Below are positions 1-7,368 of a stretch of 45,019 bases of DNA, one piece after another. The position numbers and the translations under genes are program-made. The notes under the pieces were generated by a model that saw only the letters and a list, made by a program, of their open reading frames with translations, was not told the origin of the DNA and made no database searches. Position 1 is the first letter of the stretch. Each line of letters starts with the position of its first letter. The DNA is from Sulfuricaulis sp049587675 (lineage in GTDB: Bacteria; Pseudomonadota; Gammaproteobacteria; Acidiferrobacterales; Sulfurifustaceae), in contig NZ_JBAVEJ010000224.1 in NCBI RefSeq assembly GCF_049587675.1, positions 1 through 45,019 on the forward strand, in the 5' to 3' direction.

Positions 1-1
1 G

Positions 2-1123
2 GCCGAGATCGCGCACCAGCATGGCCTGCACAAGGTGGTGAAATCGAAATCCATGGTGTCGGAGGAGTGCGGTCTCAACGACGCGCTCGAAAGCCAGGGC
101 CTGGACGTGCTCGAGACCGATCTCGGCGAATACATTCTGCAACTCGCGCACGAACCGCCGTCGCACATCGTCGCTCCGGTGGTGCACAAGAGCAAGGAAG
201 AAATTGCCGATCTGTTCGAGGAAAAGCACCACCGTACACGCACCACGGAGATTGCCGAACTGTGCCGCGAGGCGCGCGAGGTGTTGCGGCCAGGTTTCCT
301 GTCAGCCGATCTCGGGATTTCCGGCGCGAATTTTATTATCGCCGAGACCGGCTCGGTCCTGATCGTCACCAACGAGGGCAACGGCCGGCTTGCCACCACG
401 CTCCCGCGCGTGCACGTGGCCATCACCGGTATCGAGAAGGTGGTGCCGACGCTCGAGGACGTGACCACGCTGCTGCGGCTGCTGCCGCGTTCCGCCACCG
501 GCCAGTCCATCACCAATTACGTCTCGATCCTGACCGGCACCAAGGAAAAGGGTGAATCGGACGGACCGGAGCACTTTCATATCATCCTGCTCGATAACGG
601 CCGCAGTAAATTGCTCGGCACCGAATTGCAACCGATGCTGCGCTGCATTCGTTGCGGTGCGTGCATGAACCACTGCCCGGTGTATCAGAACATCGGCGGT
701 CATGCTTACGGCTGGGTGTATCCGGGCCCGATGGGCTCGGTGCTGACACCATCGTTCGTGGGACTGGAGAACGCACTCGATCTGCCGAATGCCTCGACGT
801 TCTGCGGCGAGTGCGCGGTGGTGTGTCCAGTGAAAATTCCGCTACCCGATCTGCTGCGGCACCTGCGTACCCGGCAAGTGGACCAGCAGTTACGACCGTG
901 GCAGGAACGCGCCGCGCTCCGGCTGTGGGCGTGGATGGCGCAGCGCCCGGCGGTTTACGCTCTGGGCACCCGGCTGGCCGCACGTCTGTTGCGCATGTTT
1001 TCAGGAAGTGCGAAACGGTTTCGTTATCTTCCCGGCGTGACCGGATGGACCAGCGGGCGCGATATGCCCGCGCCGGCGGGCCGGACTTTCCGCGATCTGT
1101 ACAAATCCCGGAGGCCGTCATGA
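2..1123 (+). CDS. lutB: LutB-type lactate utilization iron-sulfur protein (5' end outside window)
   Basis: This is the C-terminal part of LutB/LldF, the iron-sulfur subunit of the LutABC system that oxidises L-lactate to pyruvate in the cytoplasm. The reading frame is open from base 2, so the true start lies upstream; about 370 of the usual roughly 470 residues are visible. A LUD-type region with the AETGSVLIVTNEGNGR segment comes first. Two cysteine clusters follow, CIRCGACMNHCP near base 645 and CGECAVVCP near base 802, as expected for a pair of 4Fe-4S centres. The stop codon overlaps the ATG of lutC in an ATGA arrangement, so the two are translationally coupled; lutA is expected just upstream. 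Identity is confident; the substrate is known from the family only. Confidence 0.93.
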   Translation, partial: AEIAHQHGLHKVVKSKSMVSEECGLNDALESQGLDVLETDLGEYILQLAHEPPSHIVAPVVHKSKEEIADLFEEKHHRTRTTEIAELCREAREVLRPGFLSADLGISGANFIIAETGSVLIVTNEGNGRLATTLPRVHVAITGIEKVVPTLEDVTTLLRLLPRSATGQSITNYVSILTGTKEKGESDGPEHFHIILLDNGRSKLLGTELQPMLRCIRCGACMNHCPVYQNIGGHAYGWVYPGPMGSVLTPSFVGLENALDLPNASTFCGECAVVCPVKIPLPDLLRHLRTRQVDQQLRPWQERAALRLWAWMAQRPAVYALGTRLAARLLRMFSGSAKRFRYLPGVTGWTSGRDMPAPAGRTFRDLYKSRRPS

Positions 1124-1749
1124 GTGCGCGCGAGAATATCCTGGCGCGGATCGGCAAGGCGCGCGGTCCGGCCGCGGCCGTGGATGTCGACATGGCGATT
1201 CGCCGTCGTCAGCGCGGGCCAATACCGGCGTTGGATAAAGATATTGTGAAGCTGTTCGGTGAACGCGCCGTAAAGCTAGCCAGTGACGTTACCCGTGCCG
1301 GAACCATCACGGAAGTTCCGGGCCTGGTCGCACGCTACCTGCGCGAACGCGATTTGCCGATGAAGGGAGTATGCTGGCCGGTCATGGCGCTGCTCGACTG
1401 GCAGGATGCCGGTATCGAGATCGAACCGCGCGCCGCGCACGGCGATGATCTGGTCGGCATCACCGGTGCGTTTCTCGGCATCGCCGAGACCGGCACGCTG
1501 ATGCTGCTATCCGGCGTGCAGACGCCAGCCGCGGTCAGCCTGTTGCCGGAGACGCACATCGCCGTGGTCGAGTCCGGACGCATTGTCGCGACGATGGAGC
1601 AGGCCTGGGACCGGCTGCGCGTGGAACGCGGCGCGTTGCCGCGCGCGGTAAATTTCATTTCCGGCCCCTCGCGCACGGCGGACATCGAACAGACGGTAAC
1701 GCTCGGCGCGCACGGGCCCTATCGTGTATTGATTATCATCGTTGGCTGA
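1120..1749 (+). CDS. lutC: LutC-type lactate utilization protein (LUD domain)
   Basis: LutC/YkgG family protein of 209 residues, the third subunit of the LutABC lactate oxidation system. It is a single LUD (DUF162) domain; the GITGAFLGIAETGTLML stretch corresponds to the conserved core that is also present in LutB. The ATG at 1120 overlaps the lutB stop codon by four bases, and a longer reading of the frame upstream would lie inside lutB, so this start is well supported. It ends 18 bases before the next gene, which suggests that the semialdehyde dehydrogenase downstream is co-transcribed. Confidence 0.92.
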   Translation: MSARENILARIGKARGPAAAVDVDMAIRRRQRGPIPALDKDIVKLFGERAVKLASDVTRAGTITEVPGLVARYLRERDLPMKGVCWPVMALLDWQDAGIEIEPRAAHGDDLVGITGAFLGIAETGTLMLLSGVQTPAAVSLLPETHIAVVESGRIVATMEQAWDRLRVERGALPRAVNFISGPSRTADIEQTVTLGAHGPYRVLIIIVG

Positions 1750-1767
1750 TATCCGAAGAGGTGCACC

Positions 1768-3270
1768 ATGACACAACCGGTCTTATCCCTGTGGATCAAC
1801 GGCAAGGCGCAGGCGAGCGCGGGTACCCGCACGGCGGACGTATTCAATCCGGCGACCGGGCAGGCGATCCGGCGCACGCCGCTGGCCAGCAAGCAGGACG
1901 TGAACTCAGCGGTGGCGGCGGCTCGTGCGGCGTTTCCCGGCTGGCGCGATACCACGCCGCTGCGGCGCGCGCGCATCCTCATGCGCTTTCGCGAACTGAT
2001 GCAGGAGCATCGCGATGAACTTGTTCATCACACCTGCGAGGAGCACGGCAAGACCCGCGAGGATGCCGCCGGTTCGCTGCAGCGGGGCATCGAGGTGATC
2101 GAGTTTGCCATGGGCGCGCCGCATCTGCTCAAGGGCGAAAAGGCCGAAGACGTCGGCCGCGGCGTTGATTGCCATTCGCTGTTGCAGCCGGTGGGCGTAT
2201 GCGCCGGGATCACGCCGTTCAACTTTCCGGTGATGGTGCCACTGTGGATGTTCCCGGTTTCCATTGCCTGCGGTAACACTTTCATCCTCAAACCTTCCGA
2301 GAAAGTGCCCTCGGCAAGCCTGCGCATGGCCGAGCTGTTTCACGAGGCCGGGCTGCCGGCGGGCGTGTTCAACGTGATTCCTGGCGACAAGGAAGCGGTG
2401 GACGCGCTGCTCACGCATCCCGACGTGCGCGCGGTGTCCTTCGTCGGTTCGACGCCCGTGGCCAAATATATTTACGAAACCGCGGCGCGTCACGGCAAAC
2501 GCGTGCAGGCCCTGGGCGGGGCGAAGAATCACGCGGTGGTGATGCCGGACGCCGATCTCGACTTTGCCGCGGACGCGCTGACCGGCGCGGCCTACGGTTC
2601 GGCGGGTGAACGTTGCATGGCGATCTCGACGGTCGTGGCCGTGGGCGCGGCCGGCGACGCGCTGGTCGGGAAGCTGCGCGACAAGGCCGAGAAGATCAAG
2701 GTCGGGCCGGGCGAGCAGGAAGGCATCGACATGGGACCGGTGATCACCGCCGCGCATCGCGACCGCGTGCAGAAGTTGATCGACAGCGGCGTTACCGAGG
2801 GAGCAAAGCTGGTGCTCGACGGGCGCGGGCTCAAGGTTTCCGGTCGTGAACAGGGTTTTTATCTCGGGCCGACGTTGTTCGATCATGTCACCGCCGACAT
2901 GGCCATCTATGAAGAAGAAATCTTCGGGCCGGTACTGATCGTGCTGCGAGTGAAGACGCTAGATGAAGCCATCCAGCTGGTTAACAGCAATCCGTACGGC
3001 AACGGCACCGCGATCTTCACTCGTTCCGGAGCGCACGCGCGCCGCTTCGAACGCGACATCGAAATCGGCATGGTCGGCATCAACGTGCCGATTCCGGTGC
3101 CGATGGCGTTTTTCTCCTTTGGCGGCTGGAAGGCCTCGCTGTTCGGCGACCTGCACGTGCACGGCATGGAAGGCGTGTATTTCTACACCCGCAGCAAGGT
3201 GGTCACGAGCCGCTGGCCGGCTGGCGAGGAGCAGGGGCCCTCCAGCCTGTCGATGCCGACGCTTGGCTAG
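1768..3270 (+). CDS. mmsA: CoA-acylating methylmalonate-semialdehyde dehydrogenase
   Basis: Aldehyde dehydrogenase superfamily protein of 500 residues that matches MmsA/IolA, which converts methylmalonate semialdehyde or malonate semialdehyde to propionyl-CoA or acetyl-CoA using NAD and CoA. The cofactor region FNFPVMVPLWMFPVSIACGN is at residues 151-170 and the catalytic cysteine is Cys283 in GERCMA. The glutamate that acts as general base in hydrolytic aldehyde dehydrogenases is replaced in GGAKNH (residues 250-255), which is characteristic of the CoA-dependent branch. The gene follows lutC by 18 bases and is preceded by AGAGGTG. Being placed after lactate genes suggests a role in C3-acid catabolism (valine, beta-alanine or inositol products), which is inferred. 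Confidence 0.93.
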   Translation: MTQPVLSLWINGKAQASAGTRTADVFNPATGQAIRRTPLASKQDVNSAVAAARAAFPGWRDTTPLRRARILMRFRELMQEHRDELVHHTCEEHGKTREDAAGSLQRGIEVIEFAMGAPHLLKGEKAEDVGRGVDCHSLLQPVGVCAGITPFNFPVMVPLWMFPVSIACGNTFILKPSEKVPSASLRMAELFHEAGLPAGVFNVIPGDKEAVDALLTHPDVRAVSFVGSTPVAKYIYETAARHGKRVQALGGAKNHAVVMPDADLDFAADALTGAAYGSAGERCMAISTVVAVGAAGDALVGKLRDKAEKIKVGPGEQEGIDMGPVITAAHRDRVQKLIDSGVTEGAKLVLDGRGLKVSGREQGFYLGPTLFDHVTADMAIYEEEIFGPVLIVLRVKTLDEAIQLVNSNPYGNGTAIFTRSGAHARRFERDIEIGMVGINVPIPVPMAFFSFGGWKASLFGDLHVHGMEGVYFYTRSKVVTSRWPAGEEQGPSSLSMPTLG

Positions 3271-3278
3271 TCCGTGCC

Positions 3279-3728
3279 GTGGACAAGGATGCTCTACAGG
3301 GAATCTACAACTATTGCCGCCTGACGGATCTCGTCGCCACCGCCGGCCAGCCGTCCGAAGAAGAATTGGCCGCCGTGGCACACGCGGGATTCGAAGTCGT
3401 GGTGAACCTCGCCTTGCACGACGCGGAATACTCCCTGCCTGACGAGTGTCGGACCGTGGAATCTCTCGGCATGCGATACATACATATTCCCGTCGTGTGG
3501 GAGCGACCGTTACGCGCTGACCTCGAACGCTTTTTCGAAGTCATGGATGGACTGACAGGCAAGCCTGTCTTCGTGCACTGCGCCGCCAACAAGCGTGTGT
3601 CGGCGTTCATGGCGCTGTATCGTCAATTGCGGCAGGGATGGTCGGCGGAAGCTGTCATGCCCGATGTCCATGCCATCTGGGAGCCGGATGACGTCTGGCG
3701 CCGGTTTTTAGAGGAAATGATCCGATAA
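3279..3728 (+). CDS. Tyrosine-phosphatase-like small protein
   Basis: Cytoplasmic protein of 149 residues resembling the protein tyrosine phosphatase family linked to DUF442-type beta-lactamase hydrolase-like proteins. It carries the N-terminal signature YNYCRLTDLVATAGQPSEEEL and a P-loop VHCAANKRVSAF with Cys101 and Arg106. The loop has four residues between Cys and Arg rather than the five of the classical HCX5R motif; this shorter loop recurs in this subfamily, so catalysis is possible but unproven. The start used is GTG at 3279, eight bases after mmsA, without a clear ribosome binding site, so translation may be coupled. The stop codon is part of the ATAA target duplication of the adjacent inserted element. 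The substrate is unknown. Confidence 0.8.
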   Translation: MDKDALQGIYNYCRLTDLVATAGQPSEEELAAVAHAGFEVVVNLALHDAEYSLPDECRTVESLGMRYIHIPVVWERPLRADLERFFEVMDGLTGKPVFVHCAANKRVSAFMALYRQLRQGWSAEAVMPDVHAIWEPDDVWRRFLEEMIR

Positions 3729-3859
3729 GGAAGCTCTGAACAAGCTTCCGTTCGTGCTGAGCCTGTCGAAGCATGAACGGGAAATTCATTAATTACGCTC
3801 GAATCCGTTCCCCTTCGACAAGCTCAGGGCGAACGGATTCGAGCTTATTCAGAGCTTCC
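3729..3859. mobile_element. 131-bp MITE with inverted termini and ATAA target duplication
   Basis: A non-coding palindromic insertion. Its ends, GGAAGCTCTGAACAAG (3729-3744) and the complement of CTTATTCAGAGCTTCC (3844-3859), match at 15 of 16 positions. The four bases ATAA occur directly on both sides (3725-3728 and 3860-3863), as expected for a target-site duplication. Inside are two oppositely oriented copies of a motif of the type CTTCGACAAGCTCAGG (about 3754-3770 and 3812-3827), each framed by CCGTTC/GAACGG arms. That motif is a very common dispersed repeat in proteobacterial genomes. There is no transposase, so it would have been mobilised in trans; the ends resemble those I associate with IS5-type elements, which is inference. 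Translations into this element are artefacts and should not extend the next gene. Confidence 0.8.
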
Positions 3860-3949
3860 ATAACCAACATAAACCAACATAGCAGCGAGGCAGGTTCCAC
3901 GGGCGCATGGGTTTGTCCTTCGGCGTCTAACCGGATAATCTGCGCATCC

Positions 3950-5194
3950 ATGTCTGCGTCATCCGGCCATCGGGAAAATCTTCTGCGCATCTTCCAGTCC
4001 GCGCTGGTGGCGGTCAATGGCCGCAGCTGCGTGCGTGCACGCCTGGAGGAAAGGCCGCTTCCCGGCAACATATATATGGTGGCGGTGGGCAAGGCCGCCG
4101 GCGCCATGGCGCAAGGCGCGCAGGATGCGCTGGGCAAGCGCATTGCCGATGCGCTGATCATCACCAAAAAAGGCCATGCCGAACCGCTCCCTTGGCCGGT
4201 GCTCGAGGCGGGGCATCCGCTGGTGGACGAGACCAGTCTCGAGGCCGGCCGGAAGTTGCTGGCGTTCGTGGACCGGATTCCGCAGGACGCCGCGGTACTC
4301 GTATTGATCTCCGGCGGCGCTTCGGCGTTGGTCGAAGCGTTGCCGCCGCAGATCAGCCTCGATCAGTTTCAGAAAATCAACCGCTGGGTGCTCGGCTCGG
4401 GCCTGGACATCAACGACTACAATCGCATTCGCCGGCGCCTGTCGCGTCTCAAGGGCGGCCGGCTCGCCAAGCTGCTTTCCCCCCGACGGGTCCTGTGCCT
4501 GGTGGTATCGGACGTGCCCGGCAACGACCTGCGCGCGATCGGTTCCGGTCCGCTGGTGGCGGACGAGGATCTGCGCCGGCCGCTGACGCTTCGGGATCTG
4601 CCGGATTTTATTACCGAGGCATTGAAGCACATGCCGCCCGCGCCGGCGCCCGACGACGCCTGTTTCCAGAATGTCACACGCGAAATCGTCGCCACCCTCG
4701 ATAACGCCAAGAGCGCCGCGGCGGAAACTGCCAAGGAGTTGGACTACCCGATCATGCTGGAGACTTCTTTTGTTTCCGGCGATGCCCTGGAAGCGGGCGC
4801 CAGGCTGGCGAAAAAATTGTTACGCTCGGAACCCGGCACGATTCATGTCTGGGGCGGCGAGACCACCGTCCGGCTTCCGGAAGCGCCGGGCCGCGGCGGG
4901 CGCAACCAGAGCCTCGCATTGGCCGCGGCGATGATGCTTGATGGACACGAGGATACGTGGTTCCTCGCCGCCGGAACCGATGGCACCGACGGCCCCACGG
5001 AAGACGCCGGTGCGCTGGTGGATGGCGGCACCATCGCGCGCGGCGAACAGGCCGGACATGATGCAAAACAGGCGCTCGCGCACGCCGACGCCGGCAGTTT
5101 TCTGGAAGCGAGCGGTGATCTGATACAGACCGGACCGACCGGGACCAATGTTATGGATATCATGTTGGGATTGAGAACCAAGCGCGGAAACTGA
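3950..5194 (+). CDS. gckA: Glycerate 2-kinase (DUF4147/MOFRL family)
   Basis: Glycerate kinase of the GckA/TtuD class, 414 residues, which phosphorylates D-glycerate to 2-phosphoglycerate. The N-terminal DUF4147 domain starts with RENLLRIFQSALVAVNG and contains VAVGKAAGAMAQGA and the glycine-rich LISGGASALV. The C-terminal MOFRL domain contains GGETTVRLP, GRGGRNQSLALA and AAGTDGTDGPTEDAGA near residue 343. The frame is open back to 3773, but that extension is translated from the upstream MITE, so ATG at 3950 is chosen; the protein then has the usual family length. It lies near lactate and semialdehyde dehydrogenase genes, consistent with C2/C3-acid assimilation. No strong ribosome binding site is visible. 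Confidence 0.9.
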   Translation: MSASSGHRENLLRIFQSALVAVNGRSCVRARLEERPLPGNIYMVAVGKAAGAMAQGAQDALGKRIADALIITKKGHAEPLPWPVLEAGHPLVDETSLEAGRKLLAFVDRIPQDAAVLVLISGGASALVEALPPQISLDQFQKINRWVLGSGLDINDYNRIRRRLSRLKGGRLAKLLSPRRVLCLVVSDVPGNDLRAIGSGPLVADEDLRRPLTLRDLPDFITEALKHMPPAPAPDDACFQNVTREIVATLDNAKSAAAETAKELDYPIMLETSFVSGDALEAGARLAKKLLRSEPGTIHVWGGETTVRLPEAPGRGGRNQSLALAAAMMLDGHEDTWFLAAGTDGTDGPTEDAGALVDGGTIARGEQAGHDAKQALAHADAGSFLEASGDLIQTGPTGTNVMDIMLGLRTKRGN

Positions 5195-5200
5195 AGGTCG

Positions 5201-5908
5201 ATGATCCGGCGTTTATTTCTGTGTGGATGTTTTTTTCTGACGGCGCTGGTTTCCTGCTCCCAGCCGACCACGCCCGCGGCTGTGCTTTATTTCGTCGAAC
5301 AAGAGCCGGGGGTAGAGCCGTATCGCACGCGCATGATCGTCACGGCGGGTTTCCTGCGCATGGACGAGGGACAGGACAGCCAGGATTTTCTGCTGTTCGA
5401 CCGCGCCGACGGCAGTATTTACAGCGTCAGCAGTGCGGAGAAGCAGGTGCTGGTGATTCGCCCGCGACCGGTGGAACTGAAGCCGCCGGCGAAATTCACG
5501 CACCGGGTGGTGACCGATCCGGCCGCATTTCCAGCCATTGAAGGACGCAAGGTCACGCATTACGAACTGCTGACGAATGATAAGCGCTGTTATGACCTGT
5601 ATGCCGCCGATGGCCTGTTGCCCGGAGTAGTGGTGGCCTTGCGCGAATATCGCCTGATTTTGGCCGGGCAGCAGGCATTGACGGCGGCCGCCACGCCGCC
5701 GGAAATGCAGTCCGCCTGCGATTTGGCCAACAATGTTTTTCTGCCCGTGCGCCATCTGGAACACGGCTTTCCGGTGCGACTGGTGGATACGACGGGCCGG
5801 ACGACGGAACTGGTCGATTACAAGACCGATTTTCGCGCCACAGCCGATATGCTTAAGTTGCCGGCGGAGTACAAGCGGCTGACGTTGGAAGAGCTGCGGG
5901 GGAAGTAA
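5201..5908 (+). CDS. Putative lipoprotein of unknown function
   Basis: I do not recognise this 235-residue protein. Its first 20 residues form a lipoprotein signal: positively charged MIRR, a hydrophobic stretch, and a lipobox-like LVSC with Cys19 as the likely lipidated residue. The rest is soluble with alternating beta-type segments and no recognisable catalytic motif; two further cysteines (in NDKRCYD and MQSACD) could form a disulfide in the periplasm. The gene starts six bases after the glycerate kinase stop and may be co-transcribed. Its 3' end converges on lpxH with a 23-base gap. Confidence 0.75.
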   Translation: MIRRLFLCGCFFLTALVSCSQPTTPAAVLYFVEQEPGVEPYRTRMIVTAGFLRMDEGQDSQDFLLFDRADGSIYSVSSAEKQVLVIRPRPVELKPPAKFTHRVVTDPAAFPAIEGRKVTHYELLTNDKRCYDLYAADGLLPGVVVALREYRLILAGQQALTAAATPPEMQSACDLANNVFLPVRHLEHGFPVRLVDTTGRTTELVDYKTDFRATADMLKLPAEYKRLTLEELRGK

Positions 5909-5931
5909 AGGATGATTCGGCGGGTCACGCA

Positions 5932-6699
5932 CTAGGCTTCAGCGTTGACATGTTCCAGGCTTTTCGGTGTTTGCGGCAAGCTTTCAAGCACCCAGCCGCG
6001 TGCGTCCACGCTCAGCACGCTACCCTGCTCATACCAGTCGCCGAGCACCATGCGCCGCGCAGGCTGGCCGTCCAGGTTGAATACATGTTCCTTCGGCCGG
6101 TGCGTATGTCCGTGAATCAGGCGCTGCACGTGGTGCTCGCGCATGACGGATTCCACCGCCTGTTGGTTCACGTCCATGATTTCCGGTTTCTTGGCGGCGG
6201 TGGAACTCTTGCTGATTTCCCGGTAGCCGCGGATGATCCGTTCGCGCTCGGCCACGGATTTTTCGAGAAATACTTTCTGCCAAGCAGGGTTCCGTACCTG
6301 AGCGCGGAACGTCATGTATTCAGTGTCGTCGGTGCACAGCGAATCGCCGTGCATCAGCAGCGTCGGCGTGCCGTGGAGATCGAGGCGTGTCGGGTCCTTG
6401 AGCAGCCGCACGCCGGCGGCTCGTTCGAAATCATGGGCCATGAGGAGGTCGCGGTTGCCGTGCATCACGAACACCGGCGTTCCCCCGATCGTCAGCTCGC
6501 GCAATCCGAGTACGATGGGACGAAATTCCTCCTGCTCGACGGCCTCGTCGCCGATCCAGTACTCGAACAGGTCACCGAGGATGTAGAGCGCATCGGACGC
6601 GCGCGCGCGACGGTGGAGAAAATCGAGGAACAGCCCGGTAACGGCGGGGCGGGCGCCGCAGAGATGCAGATCGGAAATGAACAGCGTGGTTCCCGGCAT
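5932..6699 (-). CDS. lpxH: UDP-2,3-diacylglucosamine diphosphatase
   Basis: LpxH, a peripheral membrane metallophosphoesterase of lipid A synthesis, hydrolyses UDP-2,3-diacylglucosamine to lipid X and UMP. At 255 residues it is near the family length. The calcineurin-like metal motifs appear in order: FISDLHL near the N-terminus, GDLFEYWIGDE, MHGNRDLL, LMHGDSLC and HGHTHRP. The gene lies 17 bases downstream of ppiB on the same strand, and ppiB-lpxH is a common pair in gammaproteobacteria. The presence of LpxH indicates an outer membrane with lipid A. Identity is confident. Confidence 0.95.
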   Translation of the reverse strand: MPGTTLFISDLHLCGARPAVTGLFLDFLHRRARASDALYILGDLFEYWIGDEAVEQEEFRPIVLGLRELTIGGTPVFVMHGNRDLLMAHDFERAAGVRLLKDPTRLDLHGTPTLLMHGDSLCTDDTEYMTFRAQVRNPAWQKVFLEKSVAERERIIRGYREISKSSTAAKKPEIMDVNQQAVESVMREHHVQRLIHGHTHRPKEHVFNLDGQPARRMVLGDWYEQGSVLSVDARGWVLESLPQTPKSLEHVNAEA

Positions 6700-6716
6700 C
6701 TCTGTCCCTGGGTCTC

Positions 6717-7217
6717 CTAGTTGTCGTCGAGGATCTGCATGTGCTCGATGAGCACGTCGGACAGCGGCACGTCCTTGTGACCGAGCTTGGAGCCGGTGGC
6801 AACGCCCTTGATCTGGTCGATGATGTGCATGCCGTCCACCACCTTGCCGAACACGCAGTAGCCCCAGCCGGAGGGCGCGGGCGCGGTGTAGTTGAGGAAG
6901 TCGTTGTCCACGATGTTAATGAAAAACTGGCTGGTGGCGGAATGCGGATCGGTGGCACGCGCCATGGCGAGGGTGCCGCGGGCGTTGCGCAGGCCATTAT
7001 TGGCTTCGTTTTCGATCGGCGGCCGGGTCATTTTCTGCGTCATGCCCGGGCCGAAACCACCGCCCTGAATGACGAACTTGTCGATGACGCGATGGAACAG
7101 GGTACCGTCGTAGAAGCCGTCTTTGGCGTAGGCGATGAAATTGGCCACGGTCTTTGGCGCCTTCTCCGGATATAGCTCCAGGACTAAGGTGCCGTAGTTG
7201 GTTTTCATGTGAATCAT
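6717..7217 (-). CDS. ppiB: Cyclophilin-type peptidyl-prolyl cis-trans isomerase B
   Basis: Cytoplasmic cyclophilin PpiB, 166 residues with no signal peptide, which catalyses proline isomerisation during protein folding. Family motifs are clear: TLFHRVIDKFVIQGGG (catalytic Arg within FHRVI), ATDPHSATSQFFIN and FGKVVDGMHIIDQI. The first methionine gives MIHMKTNYGTLVLEL; a second in-frame ATG lies three codons later and neither has a strong ribosome binding site. It is the first gene of a ppiB-lpxH pair and is divergent from gltX. Confidence 0.95.
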   Translation of the reverse strand: MIHMKTNYGTLVLELYPEKAPKTVANFIAYAKDGFYDGTLFHRVIDKFVIQGGGFGPGMTQKMTRPPIENEANNGLRNARGTLAMARATDPHSATSQFFINIVDNDFLNYTAPAPSGWGYCVFGKVVDGMHIIDQIKGVATGSKLGHKDVPLSDVLIEHMQILDDN

Positions 7218-7368
7218 GGAATGGGACTCTTGGGCGCTAAGTTATATGTCTGACACCGACCCCGCCGGCGGCAGGTTTCCGCCGGAGAGTTTACACTGGA
7301 TTGGCCCGCCCGGCACAACGCCGGGGGTTCGCCGGAGCCGCGGTTTCCGTTACCATGGCGTCCTTCCA

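Noticed and set aside
1906..2886. Long open frame opposite the semialdehyde dehydrogenase gene (326 codons, minus strand)
   Set aside because: A shadow of the coding strand with His- and Arg-rich translation and no family resemblance.
3773..3949. Upstream extension of the glycerate kinase reading frame
   Set aside because: The extension is translated from the inserted repeat element (PSTSSGRT-type sequence), and the family N-terminus begins at 3950.
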